64,000 nucleotides of DNA from Onthophagus taurus (GCF_036711975.1 NC_091973.1:16740001-16804000), one strand, 5' to 3'; numbered from the stretch's first letter, positions 52,538 through 64,000 are shown. Notes: generated by a model not told the origin, from the letters alone. Translations and numbers: made by a program.

Positions 52538-53657
52538 ACGACGAGAAAAAAAAATAAAAAAAATCACCCCAAAATTTAGATTTTACCCTTACAATCTGCA
52601 ATAATTTATTTGCAAGGTAAGTAAAATTTTTAAATGTTTATAGTAAATTCTCAAATGTAAGTATTATTAACTTTTTTTTTATAGCGATTCAACACATTAA
52701 TGAACACAAAATAACTTTACATATACGTTCTGACCTTGATACGGGTAAGATTCTTCTTTATGCAGCGATTCCTCTGGAGAGGGAAAGTATTCGGAGTTGG
52801 CAGAGGGGAGGCACTCCACCATACAATTATATTATTTGATTTTTTTTTTCTTTTGGAATGGAAAAATCCCAACGTAAAAATCCAAAGAAACTATTCCCGG
52901 AATAATAATATCCCAAAATAGGAGGCCTAAAAATTAGTAAAAGGACGATACAAAAAATTAAAAAAGAAGGAGAAAGAGAAGAAAGAAAAAGAATTGTTAA
53001 ATTATTAAGTTAAACAATTTTTTTTTTTTTTTGGAATTATCAAATATTATAAGTATTGATTGTGTCTGAATAAATGATTGAATGATTAAATTTCTATAAA
53101 ATTACTATCACATACCTCAGATGTTAAAGGCCTCGCACGTGTGAAAAGTAAATCGACTCAAAACGCAAAATAGCCGGGTTAACCGTAAGAAAGAACTTAA
53201 ACTTGTTCTCAAATAAATTGTCGATGTGATGATCCCGATTAATTCGGATGCGTTAAATCAAATTATGACCAAATGAATCACTCAAAATGTCAACCAAAAC
53301 GCCTACACAACGACGCTACACGTTGAGTCTCGTGCCACCAAAAAGAGTGAGACTTCCTCTTCGAAAACCTAAATCCAATTTCGAAAAAAAAAAAACTCGA
53401 CCTGCGCGCAATAACTTTTCCGTATGAAATTTAAAATAAGTAAAGAATTAAGAAAATGACATCTATTAAAGAGAAGGCGAAATATAAGAAAAGAATAGAA
53501 AGAAAAGAAAATTTATAATGAAAATTCCGTACAAATGAAGGAATAATAGGAAGGGAAAAAAGGATCTCCAGATTCTGTCGCTTAAAAAAATTACAATATA
53601 AAAAAAAATTTACAAGTAACATAAATACAAAACATTGGAATAAATTAGACTGTAACA
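52538..53657 (-). repeat. 5' LTR of the young Gypsy element, truncated
   Basis: It is nearly identical to 47500-48620. On the minus strand it begins TGTTACAG at 53657 and ends abruptly next to gag at 52538 without a primer-binding site. About 575 bp present in the other LTR are missing. Confidence 0.85.
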
Positions 53658-53963
53658 AAATCTTACAAAGGTTTAGAGAAGCTAATTGGAAGCTAAAACC
53701 AACCAAATGCTCTTTCGGATTCGAACAGGTCAAAGTTCTAGGACACATTGTTAATCAACACAGAATATCCCCAGATCCAGACAAGATGAGAGTCGTTGTG
53801 GAGTTTCCCGAACCACGAAAAGTTAAGGACGTACAATCATTCATCGGCTTAGCCAATTTTTATAGAAAATTCATAAACAACTTTGCGGATATCGCCAGAC
53901 CATTCACACAATTAACAAGAAAGGACATCAAATTTAAATGGATACAAGTAGAACAGAACGCAT
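53658..53963 (+). pseudogene. Gypsy pol fragment, right part
   Basis: It continues the interrupted RT from 46924: LQRFREANWKLKPTKCSF, VLGHIVNQHRISPDPDKM and SFIGLANFYRKFINNF lead into the RNase H linker, then the sequence is lost at an AT-rich block. Confidence 0.9.
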
Positions 53964-54046
53964 TAAGATATATTATATATATATTTATAATTATATTTAT
54001 ATATAATATATATTTTAGAATAATTTATTGGTTAAGTATTCTAGGG
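53964..54046. mobile_element. AT-rich block with a piggyBac-type right end
   Basis: It starts after ATTAA and ends TATTGGTTAAGTATTCTAGGG before TTAA, matching the right ends at 14208 (reverse) and 46111. The interior is an imperfect AT palindrome (TATATAT runs). It is probably another tiny piggyBac derivative. Confidence 0.45.
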
Positions 54047-54260
54047 TTAATAAAGTTTATAGTTATTTGTTTCCCGAATTTTGTTGTTTTCTTCCTTCCC
54101 TTACCGAATCCCTGAATCTCCGACTGTAATCCCCAAAAGCTACTTGGAGGCGAAAGAGTTCCTTAACTCTCTAAACCTAAGAGCGAGTCCGCTAACATCC
54201 CGAACATCTAAAAGGGCACCAAGACCCCTTTCCTAGGACCAAACCAGGAAGGGACGTCAC
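54047..54260. other. Unassigned spacer
   Basis: Mixed-composition sequence with no open frame and no match elsewhere in the window. It may be the decayed 3' part of the Gypsy fragment or LINE leader. Confidence 0.3.
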
Positions 54261-56300
54261 AAGACTTAATAGTTTCCGTGTTGAGGGGGGTTTTAGATAG
54301 GTGTGGTGTCTTCGTTACGTTAGAGTTAGGTGTCAGTCGTTTTGTTGTGGGTTCTATTTACTGTCAATACAGCGAACCAATCGAACGGTATTTTGCTCTG
54401 TTGGATAGAGTCTTAGGTGTGTGTGTGAATGAAAGGGTTTTGATAGGGATGGATGCAAACGCACGCACGTCGTGTTTGCGTTAAGGCTTGGTTCTAGTAG
54501 TGAAAGTGTGACAGATTACAGAATGGATGTTAGTCGAATGGATTGGGGTAAGTTTGAAGACCTTCTTCGGAGGGAATTCGACCCCCCAATCAGTGGCAGA
54601 TATGATGGAAGCTAGTAGTGTGGATGATGTGGTCGGGAGGATAAACGAGGAAGTGATAACCTTAGCAGAAAAGGTGGTGAAAAGGAGAGTGAGAGGAAAA
54701 AGAAGTGTTAGGTGGTGGACAAAAGAGTTATAGTGTGAAAGAAGGTCAGTTAGGAGCATGCGCAGGGAGATTCAGAGGGCGAAAAGGATGGGAAAGTGCG
54801 AGATGTTCGTTAGGAGAATGAATGGGGAGTATAGATCCAGAGTGAATGAGTACAAAAGGAAAATATTTATTGCGAAAAAGGAGAGTTGGGAGAAATTTGT
54901 TGAAAGGAATAGTAATAAAAATAGGATGGGAGAGGTGTTTGGAAGTATGGAAGTTAAGGGAAGAAGTCATGTCCGTCGGTTTGCTTCACTTGTTCAATAA
55001 ATGTCTGGTTGGACGAAGATTCCCCTCAGTGTGGAAGTGTGCTAGAGATGTGTTACTTGTAAACGAGGGCAAGGACATTCCCTCCTCCCCCAAGGGTTAT
55101 CCTCTTGTCTCATTGTTACCGGTCTTCAGTAAGGTCCTTGAAAAGCTAACTTGGGCGCAGATACATAGCGGTAGGTATGGACTGCGTACAGCAGTTCAGG
55201 TTTAAGAAGGGGGTAGGTGCGGACGATGCCTTAGCATCGGTGGGGGAGTGTGTTAGAAGTTGTTTAGATAAATATGTTGTGGGTGTGTTTGTGGATATCG
55301 AGGGGGCCTTCGATGTTTTAAAGTGGTCGGTTATTCTGCGCAGGTTGAGAATGGCTGGGATTGAAAGGAATGTGTATGAGGTTGTGTGTGATTATTTTAG
55401 AGACAGAAGGGTTCAGCTAAGTTCAGGTGCAGGGTGTGTGGATAGCTGTATGAGGAAGGGGTTTCCCCAAGGCTCAGTATTGGGGCCTCGCTTCGGGAAT
55501 GTAGTGTTGGATGAATTGTTGTCTATGGAGTGGGACGGCGTAGAGGTGATAGCCTACGCCGACGACATCGTCTTTTTAATAAAAGGTAACATCAGAGCGG
55601 AAGTTGAGAGACTGGGGTGTGTGACTATGAATAACTTGAGTGACTGGCTGGGAGTGAATGAGCTGACAGTATCAAAGCAGAAGACAAAGGTGGTCGTCCT
55701 TAAGGGTCTCCTGCAAAGGGTCCCCATAATCAAATTGGAGGGGGAGAATCTTGTAAATGCCGCCGTGGTTAAGTATTTGGGGGTAATGTGGAACAATAGG
55801 GGTACCTTTTTGCAGCACATTGACTACCTAAAAGTCAAGGCACGGTTCTCTATGGTTGTGCGCCTCAACGGCTGCGATGGAGGTATACATATCCTTCTGG
55901 TGCAGGAGGGGTGAATTCCGGGCCCCCCTGGCCCTACCTATCGGTAAGTATATCCTGAACAAGTCAAGAAGCAAAATTAAAAAGGAATTGATCAAGGCAA
56001 TTGTGAGGGCATGGCAGGAGAGTTGGGAGGGAAATGAGAGGGGCAGGGATACTTATCTTTTCTTCCAGAATGTAAGGACCGAGTTCCCGCCTTGGTATAG
56101 ATTGGGTCTCCATCTGGGGTTCGCAGTGACGGGCCACGGTCCAATGCGAGCCCGCCTGAGAAGTCTGGGATTGGAGAACAGCGATCGATGTACCTGCGGA
56201 GAGATCGAGAATGTGCTACATATGTTGAGTACCTGTCCAAAATATACAGGTTACTGTGACCGATTTTTGGAGATTGTGGGCTTACGTTCGTTCGCTTAGG
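54260..56300 (+). pseudogene. R1-clade LINE ORF2 with several breaks
   Basis: Endonuclease remnants (FVVGSIYCQYSEPIERYF, VLIGMDANARTS), a basic linker, then RT: PLVSLLPVFSKVLEKLTW, FRFKKGVGADDALASV, GVFVDIEGAFDVLKWS, GFPQGSVLGPRFGNVVLDEL, VIAYADDIVFLI, KYLGVMWNNRGTFLQHI. The C-terminal zinc finger is CTCGEIENVLHMLSTC (about 56190-56240). Frame changes occur near 54483, 54760, 55000, 55190 and 55870. R1 elements usually sit in 28S rDNA; no rDNA is seen here. Confidence 0.88.
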
Positions 56301-58040
56301 TCCGTCTTTCCGCAATTCTATTCCGGAATGAGGGTGAGTTTGATTCTTTTAAAGTTTTCGTCGACTCTATTTTTGCCGACAGAAGAGTGAAGTAATCCTA
56401 CTTCGTGTCGCGCAACATCTAATTGTAAGTTAACATCTAAGTGTACTTACTTTTGATTTGATTCCACCTGTTTCCTCGTGATTCCTGTTGTCTCCGTACT
56501 ATCCTTGTGTTTCTTTGTATTTCTTGTGATAGTTATAAATTCCAGTCTTGGTACCTGAAACAAAAGAAAGTTAGATCAAATTGGATCAGTATTTTTACCT
56601 GAAAAGTACAGAAACAGCATACCTGTAAGAAAGAGAGAAGCGATATTAAGTAACTGTTACAAGAGCTTGATGGATGCCTTAGGCACCAGTGTGTATGACT
56701 TTTACCCTTTATTCCCTTGTCCTTTTAGATTCCTTTTGACTCCTGTTTGGTTCCTTACGTTTCCGGGATTCATTTAAATTATTAGATGTCTTAACGGCAT
56801 ACTCCGTTGTCCTTAAATGTTTATCAGTGTCAAGGGTCGTGAGTAACTATAAACGCTCGGCGACGGGGGTAAGTGACTTGACCCCTAAATTTCCGGTCGG
56901 GGGTGGAACGACCACCTACCGGATTGGAGCCTGAGAGGCCGTAAAGGCACGAGGATCATCTGGGGTCGTGTGGAAGGGCCGGCTCATTAAAGTACGCGGT
57001 GGGGTGGAAAGGCTCCGATGCAGCATGGGCCACGAGAGGCTGTAAAGGCACGGCGGCCACCTGGGAATCGGTGGGGTGTTTTTGTTTGTTGTGTTGTGTA
57101 CGCGTTTTGTCGCTGGATGGTGGGATTGACCTTGCCTCCACGTGGCTAGGGATGGAAACCCTTCCTCGTTCGCGGAGAAGGGGCTAAATGGGTCGAACAA
57201 ATGTGTGTGTGAATGCGCAGCCATGGGCTAAGCCTAGGTGCTGGATGATTGTGAGAGAAAATGTTGTGTGTGTGTGTCCCTACCTACCAACCACGCCTGG
57301 TGGTTCTCGCATGGCAAGTTAGTCATGTATTATGGCTATGCGAGAGCCTTCAGCCGGTCCCAAGTCCGAATAAAGTGAGAGAGGTGGGGTGGCGACCATC
57401 TGCTACCCAGGTAGGGACTACCTCAGTCCCCCCTCGTGGACGGGGTTAAGTCCACCGCCGTGTGGTAGCCGTGCGGTGCGACCCGTGTCGCCTAGAAGGG
57501 TGTGCTGATGGTTGAGTGAAGCTGGGAGCTGCGGCACCAGTGGACCAACACACCACTTTGCCCCTGGAATGGGCTAGACGAGAGGCGCGAGATTTAGGGC
57601 CGGTTCGCGTCAAGCGGCCAGTGGAGTGAGGAAGGAGAGTGGGAAGGAGAAGGAGGGAGAGGAAGCTGGAAGAAGTGTGGGAGCAGGAGAGGAGGGGTAT
57701 GCTTTTGCTAGGAGAGGAAGTGTACAAAGGTCTCCGCCGAAGGTGATACAGTTGGTGGGGAGGATGGAAGAGGCGGTGAGACCGGTAGCTGCGAGTTACG
57801 AAGAGGAAGGTGCTGTGCCGAGGAACGGATCTGCATCTATGCCGTCTGAAACAGAAAGGAGTTTCTTATAAATGATCCGGCGAAGCTATCAAAGAACACA
57901 AGAATTAACATCCTATAAAGATTTAATAAAGTAGAAGAACTGTTCCAAGAAACGGTTATTGAAAGTGAAATAAAGAAAAGATTAATTGAAGAATTAAAAA
58001 TGAAACTAAGCTTACCTGCGGTGGTGGCGGCTCCGTTCTA
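56300..58040. other. LINE 3' UTR and 5' leader sequence
   Basis: No convincing protein. 56933 and 57034 start two copies of a segment with GAGAGGC(C/T)GTAAAGGCACG (about 101-bp period). 57225-57290 resembles 21760-21820, which supports a second R1-type copy starting here. 57400-57700 is GC/GA-rich. Confidence 0.5.
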
Positions 58041-58111
58041 TGCCAGGGTACTGCGGCATGCGGGGCTCTGTCGCGGTGGACCTCCTTTACCTAGCTACTC
58101 GTGGGACTTTC

Positions 58112-59215
58112 ATGGAACAGAGTAACAAAAAAAAAATAGAACAGGTAGATGTAACTCCAAGCGCATCAAGGCAGAAATCGCCTTCAACTAGCGAAAGCGC
58201 AGAGGACATTACACTGTCCCCCGCTTCCTCCAGTGCCAGCAGCGTCTTAACGTCTGCGACCATCGAACTCCAGGAGAGCATTGAGAAGCTCCAAGTCAAA
58301 GAGAAAAAAGTTAAGTGGTGCAGCACGGAAAAGGCTCAAGTGGCTGCTCAAACAAGGGCTGACTCTCGAGGAAGCCGAGAGCGGCTGGTGGTGCAGGCCG
58401 AGTTTCGGGCGGTATTCTTGGATCGAGTGCGCGGGTTCGCGTTGATGTGCGGGCAACAGCAACCGAGAAAGACAGGAAGATTTTAATAAAGCCGGTTGAG
58501 GGGTCCGATGTGGCCAGCAGCGCGGTCGTCCAGGAGGAGATGATCAAAATCCTGCGGAACGAGTTAAAGAATGTGAATGTTAGTGGGATGAGAAGAACGA
58601 AAAACCCATATATCCTCCTGGAGGCGGCTGATGGGGCTGAGGTTAACAAAATCCTCAGCTGCAAAAAAATAGGGGAGGTTGGCTTCAAAGTGGAGAGGCC
58701 ACGGGAACTCGCACCGACTGTACAAATCTACGATGTGCCGGTGGATCTGGGGGATGAAGCGTTGAAGGAGGACCTGTATAACAGGAACCTTGAGGAGAAG
58801 GGAGTTGTTCACGGGGACTTTATGAGGGATGTTCGGGTGGTCACCCGCATAGAGAAGAAGGAAGGTGTGAGTGCTGTGATTATGGAAACGCCGGCCATCA
58901 TCTGGCGACAGCTGATGGACCTCCAGCGCGTGTACATAAGCCGAAGACTGTGCAGGGTTGTCGACTACGTTCAGGTGACGCGTTACTATAGTGTCTGGAC
59001 TTTGGGCACATCGCGCGCGCGTGCACGGGAGAGGAAACCTGCAGACACTGTGAGGGCACAGCGAAAAAGACTGACGCGAAAGACGAACCGGCGCGGTGTA
59101 AGTTATGCTCGATCAGGGGACGGCCGAGCGATCACCCCACTTTAACTTCTAACAGATGCCCGGAGTTCGATAGGCAGATCAGGTTGCGTCGTGATAACAC
59201 TGCCTACGTTCAATC
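58112..59215 (+). pseudogene. R1-clade LINE ORF1 (Gag-like)
   Basis: 58112-58420 encodes a Ser-rich region and a Lys-rich helix (EQSNKKKIEQVDV, ATIELQESIEKLQ). After a frame change near 58450 the structured part is open (KILIKPVEGSDVASSA, NPYILLEAADGAEVNKIL, ELAPTVQIYDVPVDLGDEAL). After another near 58985 three zinc knuckles follow (GHIARAC and CRHCEGTAKK, CKLCSIRGRPSDH), which bind RNA in the RNP. Typical of R1/TRAS-type ORF1. Confidence 0.8.
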
Positions 59216-59299
59216 TTAAAGTGTTGCAACTGAGTAGTATAGAAATGAGAGTTGGCGACCAGGAGCATGCTCCTGATGACGTACGCTCCAATATTATAA

Positions 59300-59715
59300 G
59301 ATAGGGAAAGTGACCAACCTAAATCTGGGAGGCAAAAAAAGTAACTAGATTTAGGTTGGTATTAGAAAAGTTACTAGATCTTGTGACTTTTATAGCGCCA
59401 CCTAGTGGCTGGTAGTGGAACTAAACCCAAGAGATTTCTGTACGCGGAAACGCCACCTGACAGTGGAACTCGCATGTTTCGGTGGGTGGATAGAGTTCTG
59501 TACGGCACGCGACCACCTAGCGGTGGACAGTTGGACGGGGGGGGGTGTTGCCTGATGAGCGATAAATTTAAAAAAAATTCATGCGACGTCACGGTAAAAG
59601 AGAATAAAGATACAATTATTTTGGTAGTATTCAAATATTTTATTGAGCGATAAATGGCGCGCGTACAGCTCGACCACCACTACTTCCTTTCGACGTTCTG
59701 ACCACGCCCTGTGAA
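59300..59715. repeat. Relic of a Polinton terminal region
   Basis: 59313-59326 and 59347-59360 form a perfect 14-bp inverted repeat (ACCAACCTAAATCT), the same hairpin type as the Polinton end at 24-64, followed by the shared TAACTAGAT and GCGCCACCTAG sequences. 59640-59706 matches the GCGATAAAT-GGCGCGC and ACCACTACTTCCTTTCGACGTTCTG parts of 830-960. Confidence 0.65.
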
Positions 59716-59719
59716 ATAA

Positions 59720-60560
59720 GATATTCTTACCAACAATATATCCCTTTACTGCAGATATGTAGATGATATTTTATTAATCTATAACGGTTCAGATGCCGGT
59801 ATTATAGTACTACATAATCTTCTTAATAACCCGGGCAATCTAGAATATACTATTGAAAGGGAGAAGGATGATAAATTAAAGTTTCTGGACATCACTCTGA
59901 TTAATAACCTAGCGAAGAATAGGATTGATTTCAAAATTTATAACAAATTCATCACAACCGACACGATTATCCCCAAAAACTCTTATAACGACATAAAACA
60001 CAAAGAAGCTGCATTCCGTTTTCTGCTTAACAGATTGACCAACACACCTCTTTCGCTACACAACTTTGCGGAAGAAATAAATAAATAAATAATAAACGGT
60101 TACGGGGTAGACTTTGTCCAAAACCTATATAATAAGATACAGAATAGGAACACAATACAAATGATTTATCCACACTATAAAGAGAAACAGAAATGTATCT
60201 CAGTGAACTATAATGAATCATTTGATATTATTCGAGGGAAGTTAAGAGAGTTTAATATAGACATCGTTTACAGGAATAATCTGAAACCAAAAAACAGTTT
60301 AATCAATTGCAAACACAGGATAAAGAAGGAGCAAAAAAGCGGTGTTTATAAAATAAGCTGTGCGACCATGTATACATAGGTCAGACAGGGCGAAGTATAA
60401 GAACTGGGTTGAATGAGCGACTGAACGACAACCCTTCAGTTTACAAACACACCAACAACAACGGACATACAATGCACGAAGACTCAGTACAATTACTACA
60501 TAATCTTAAAAAATCGAAGAAACTGGATATGTATACTGGGGATTTATAAACATAAAAACA
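59720..60560 (+). pseudogene. Penelope-like element C: RT end and GIY-YIG remnants
   Basis: RYVDDILLIYNGSD-type RT motif at 59755-59800, then KLKFLDITLINNLAKN, IYNKFITTDTIIPKNS, FLLNRLTNTPLSLHNF and two adjacent stops near 60085, continuing to MIYPHYKEKQKCISV, KSGVYKISC and a frameshifted YIGQTGR-like region (about 60375) of the GIY-YIG domain. Degenerate throughout. Confidence 0.85.
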
Positions 60561-60599
60561 GAGAAGAACCCTTGATGAATGATCTCACAGATGTAAATT

Positions 60600-61220
60600 T
60601 TTTTCATATTTTTACACACCTAAATCACCTGAAATAATTTAATACATGTAATTAATTAATCAAACATTTTACCGCGCAAGGGTTAGTTTCCAACTTCATA
60701 GCAGTTAAAACGTCATTTGACATTAGTTCCGTTCATATATTTAATGTCATTCCGTAGTACAAATAGCGGTTTGTATTGTTTCTTGACTGTTTTTCGAAGA
60801 CTAATTACATTTGACGCTGTAAATAATTTGTTCCCGTTTTCAAAAAGATACTCGCTTTGGAGAATCCGCAGATTGTTTTTTGGTTTTTGAAGAAACACAT
60901 GTTTGAACATAATCTCAAAAAAACGACATTCGAAGTCCGGCTGATAAGCTTCGAAACCCGGTAGTCGAGAACTATTATTAATAAAATAATTTTCTTCAGC
61001 ACACTTAAGTGTGTTTAATTATTTAAATGTCAAAACTATTACAGTTTCAACAATTATGAATAATTAATAATGTATGGTCATTGGTAACCAGCCATCAACT
61101 TTTTGGAAGGTTTTTAACACTTCCGGTGTTAAATTTTTTTTTTTAATATTTTGGAAATTGTGGGTTGTGTAATTTGTGTATTCGGGTAAATATTATAGAA
61201 CAGTGTACAAACTTTGCTAT
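60600..61220. other. PLE 3' region with a degenerate hammerhead-like motif
   Basis: CTGATAAGCTTCGAAA at 60941-60955 resembles the CUGANGA...GAAA core with one core substitution. The rest is AT-rich and non-coding. Confidence 0.4.
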
Positions 61221-61224
61221 TTAA

Positions 61225-62640
61225 TATTGTGATAATTTTAACATTCTCTTAGTTCACCGAGAGGACATAACCTAGAAATTGTGACAGAAAGATTTTTTGT
61301 TGGTGAAAATCTTATTTTAAACCGTTTTGTTTACTTCCAAAAGTATCAATTATTATAGTTCAGCTCCTAAAGCACATTTTTCATCCATCTTTTGAGGTTT
61401 TAACGTTATTTTGAGGAAGAAATCCTTGATTTAAATTTGAATTTTTCTAACTTTACTCATTGTTGAAATTTGGCGTGTACTCCAATGTATGTCTGAAAAC
61501 AAGAAAAGACAACGTTGAATACGAAGTTTTATTACGTTTCATAAAGGAATAAGGGAGAAATCAACGAAAAAAGAATTTAATTTTGAAGGTTAATTCCGAG
61601 AAAAATCAAGAGATGACGCTAGTTTCGAAGCAAGAATTTTGAATTTTGAAAAGGGCGCGAAGCTAAGAGCCAATCAGAAACGAGGAAAAAACAGTTGGAG
61701 TGCCGGGGTATATAAGGAGATCGCGAACAGGGAGTGAGAGAGTCGTCGTCGGACCAGCGTCGAATCCACGTCGTCAGATAGAAGAAATTTTGAATCTCAA
61801 GAGATAACCTCAAAAATTTAAGATAATTTTTTTAAAGTCAAATCAACTTACGATATTAAAATAAAAAGAGAATCATCCTACAACCTATTCCGAGAACTAC
61901 TGATACTTCTTAGAGATCATCCAAGACCCTATTTCCGAAGAACAAACAGTTCAATTTCCCGTAAGAAGAATCCTGTAGACAATCCAGAAAATTAGTTAGT
62001 GCCCCGAACACAAGAGACAATCCATAATCCAGATACCACATTCAACTCCAATCCTTTCTTTTTCACAGTGAGTCGGATGATAATTTTATTTTATTTTTAA
62101 CATAACCTACAAAAAGAAAAATCAAAGAACAACTCCCAAGAGTTTCCTATAATTTTGATCAATACTTACTTGTGGGTAAAGATTTATTAGTTTCCTTGAA
62201 TAACGTTCATTTATTTAATTCTATTTTTCTTCAACGAGTTTGATGACAACTTAAGACGTCGGCCATTTGTTATTTTCAAAGAACGGTTCTAACGAGTTTT
62301 ATCCTACTCTCTCTCTCTCTCAAATAATAAACGGGTTCTCTCTAATATCGATATTTCAGTCGATAACCGCAGTTATCTATTTTATTTAAAAATTTATCTC
62401 TCGTAAATAAGCATTGTTATTAAAGTAAATTTAGGAAAACCATTTTTTTTTGTTACTCATAAAACGAGTTAATTTGATTTTGTGTTTAATTAAATGAATT
62501 TTTTGTCGAACCTGATTAATTTTCTTTTGAACCTGAACTTGCCCGAAACCCTGAGTTTTTAATAAGAGTCTCTTAAAATTAAAGAAACCCAAATTTATAG
62601 TTTAATAACTTGTGTAAAAACACAATTAAAATCACCACAA
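61225..62640 (+). repeat. 5' LTR of the terminal Gypsy element
   Basis: It is collinear with the solo LTR at 12674-14130. It has a TATA-like TATATAAGGAG near 61709 followed by GAGTGAGAGAGTCGTCGTC, a plausible transcription start region. It ends before TGGCGACCAAAACGTGGGG (about 62646), a Gypsy-type primer-binding site. Confidence 0.75.
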
Positions 62641-62645
62641 TTATT

Positions 62646-62665
62646 TGGCGACCAAAACGTGGGGC
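62646..62665 (+). promoter_or_regulatory. Probable tRNA primer-binding site
   Basis: TGGCGACCAAAACGTGGGG lies directly after the LTR, the usual position and TGGCGACC-type start for Gypsy elements. A GA-rich leader follows up to the gag ATG. Confidence 0.6.
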
Positions 62666-62868
62666 AGTTCAAAAAAGAAAAGAGAGAGTAAAAACGAGAG
62701 GTAGAAAGATAAAGAGAGAGAGAAAACTTAGCGAAAATTTTTATTATAAAAAATACGGTTCTTATTTTGGTAACTAATTTAAGCAAAAACATAAAACAGA
62801 TCAGTAAAAGAGTTTTATAAAAGAACAATTCTCGTACGAAATTATTTATTTTAATAAACAAAAACATC

Positions 62869-63879
62869 ATGTCTGAAGAAAGAGTAACACGAGGAAGAAC
62901 TTTAGCGAAGGAAAAGACCAGAGATAGAGGTACAAGCGAGGAAACCTCGATAATAGTAGCCACCACTTCTTCGGGGGATAGAAAAGGAAAAAGTGAAGAC
63001 CGAATCTTAATGGAATTTCTTAAACAAATGCAAGAAAATGTTAATGAAAATCAAAGAAAAAATAAAGAAAGAGCTGCTCAGGATAAAAAAGAAATGATGG
63101 ATAATTTTAATGAAAAAGCAGAGGAAAGACAACGTATAGCTGAAGAAAGAGCAGAACAAAAAGCAGATGAAAGACAACGTATAGCTGAAGAAAGAGCAGA
63201 ACAAAGAACAGAGCAAAATAAAAGAGAAATAATAGAATTATTAAAAAACAACCAACAACTAACAGACGAGAAATTAAACGAATATAAAAGTGAAGTAAAC
63301 CATAAAATTGAAGAAACTAAACTAGAATTACAGAACAGTTTAAAGAGCTTATATGAAAATCAAGTTGGAATTGACGAAAAGATCAAAAAGATAGAAGAAA
63401 ACCAAAATTGTACCGAGGCAAAGTTTGAAAGTCTCAACGAACTAAATTTCAAATTAAATAGAGACATTAATGAAATACAAACCAAAGTCCAAAAAGTAGA
63501 CATACAACAAGAGAATATAAGTAAGGAATTAGTCGAGATAAAAGAACAAATTAGTTTACATCAAGATAAAATTCATAAAATAGAATATTATACGACCAGT
63601 TTAGAGGGAAAAATTGACAATGAAACCACTAATTTAAAAAGTTCACTTGAAAATTATAAAGGAGAAGAAAAACTTAAATTGGAATTACTGGAAAATGAAC
63701 TTAAAAAATTAAAAAGAGTGGGAATAAATATCAATAATATTGACCAGAATAAAATCAATCCTTACTTAAAACCTGAAATGTGGCCCCGATTTAAAGGTAG
63801 TTCAGATAAACTTCAACCAATGACATACTTAAACAACATTATTAGACTGAAGAAATTTCTGATCCCAAAATTATACTAA
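62869..63879 (+). pseudogene. Gypsy Gag with long coiled coil, running off the window
   Basis: 336 codons from ATG 62869. Residues 40-290 are an almost continuous, charged coiled coil, including a 45-bp tandem duplication (ERQRIAEERAEQ twice, near 63124 and 63169). NINNIDQNKINPYLKPEMWPR (quoted as NPYLKPEMWPRFKG) begins the capsid domain. A frame change near 63850 stops the ORF and capsid-like sequence (EDFQREFVNQYCSRSQQDRV) continues in another frame to the window end. Confidence 0.75.
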
Positions 63880-64000
63880 ATTTGATCCGATTGACGTTCA
63901 AGAAAAATGTAACAGTTTAGAAGATTTCCAGAGAGAATTTGTTAATCAATATTGCAGTAGAAGTCAGCAGGATAGAGTTAAAGTACGACTGTTGATTGGG

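Larger units (their letters stand above)
46925..53657 (-). mobile_element. Young Gypsy element inserted into an older Gypsy
   Basis: It is flanked by AAAT on both sides (46921-46924 and 53658-53661), and the host pol frame is continuous across the site when one AAAT is kept. Minus-strand gene order is gag, protease-RT-RNase H, integrase. The 1.1-kb LTR portions shared by the two ends differ only in a poly-T length and about one substitution, so the insertion is recent. Confidence 0.9.

Noticed and set aside
1..64000. tRNA, rRNA or CRISPR features
   Set aside because: No cloverleaf with A and B boxes, conserved rRNA segment or regularly spaced array was found by reading; R1-type LINEs are present but no 28S sequence flanks them.

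Overview
The window is a transposon-dense stretch of an animal genome, most likely an insect. It is AT-rich and holds R1-clade and Jockey/CR1-type LINEs, Gypsy LTR elements, Penelope-like elements (PLEs), piggyBac and hAT transposons, and Polinton/Maverick (adintovirus-like) DNA. No host single-copy gene, tRNA, rRNA or CRISPR array could be recognised. Almost every coding region is a broken mobile-element gene; the exceptions are most genes of the first element and the youngest Gypsy insertion. The species cannot be named from sequence alone.

Region 1 (1-9390) is a compact, nearly complete Polinton-like virus element bounded by very long inverted repeats. The left half, read leftward, carries an FtsK/A32-type packaging ATPase, a parvovirus-type phospholipase A2, a large basic/acidic protein, a small unknown protein and an rve integrase. 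The right half, read rightward, carries a pX-like core protein, an adenain-like protease (one stop), a penton-like minor capsid protein (one frameshift), a 44-residue ORF and a double-jelly-roll major capsid protein. It has no DNA polymerase B. Near the left end is a small intact ORF with the PP1-binding signature of GADD34/PPP1R15, a candidate translation-restoring (eIF2alpha dephosphorylation) factor.

Region 2 (9391-19990) contains Gypsy fragments in both orientations (one holding a 319-bp mariner-type MITE), a PLE relic split by a solo LTR and an 82-bp piggyBac MITE, and fragments of a second Polinton family (basic protein, coiled-coil fiber, integrase, membrane glycoprotein, ATPase). Region 3 (19990-27520) has an R1-clade LINE and a hAT transposase interrupted by a piggyBac element. 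Region 4 (27520-33000) has a cluster of TGACGTCA sites, a decayed protein-primed DNA polymerase B and further Polinton-derived repeats.

Region 5 (33000-40800) is three Jockey/CR1-like LINEs, one almost complete on the minus strand with a PHD-finger ORF1. Region 6 (40800-54050) is a nest: a piggyBac copy holding a PLE with inverted hammerhead-bearing repeats, then a Gypsy fragment split by a young Gypsy element with almost identical LTR sequence. Region 7 (54050-64000) is R1-clade LINE DNA, a Polinton-end relic, a third PLE and a Gypsy element (LTR plus coiled-coil gag) running off the window.

Pieces of one virus-like lineage recur across the window: subterminal repeats, ATPase, basic-protein, polymerase and integrase fragments. 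The compact element lacks a polymerase while polymerase relics lie about 20 kb away, which suggests dependence on a helper. The nested two-strand layout with viral relics resembles a piRNA-cluster-like locus, but this is inference.
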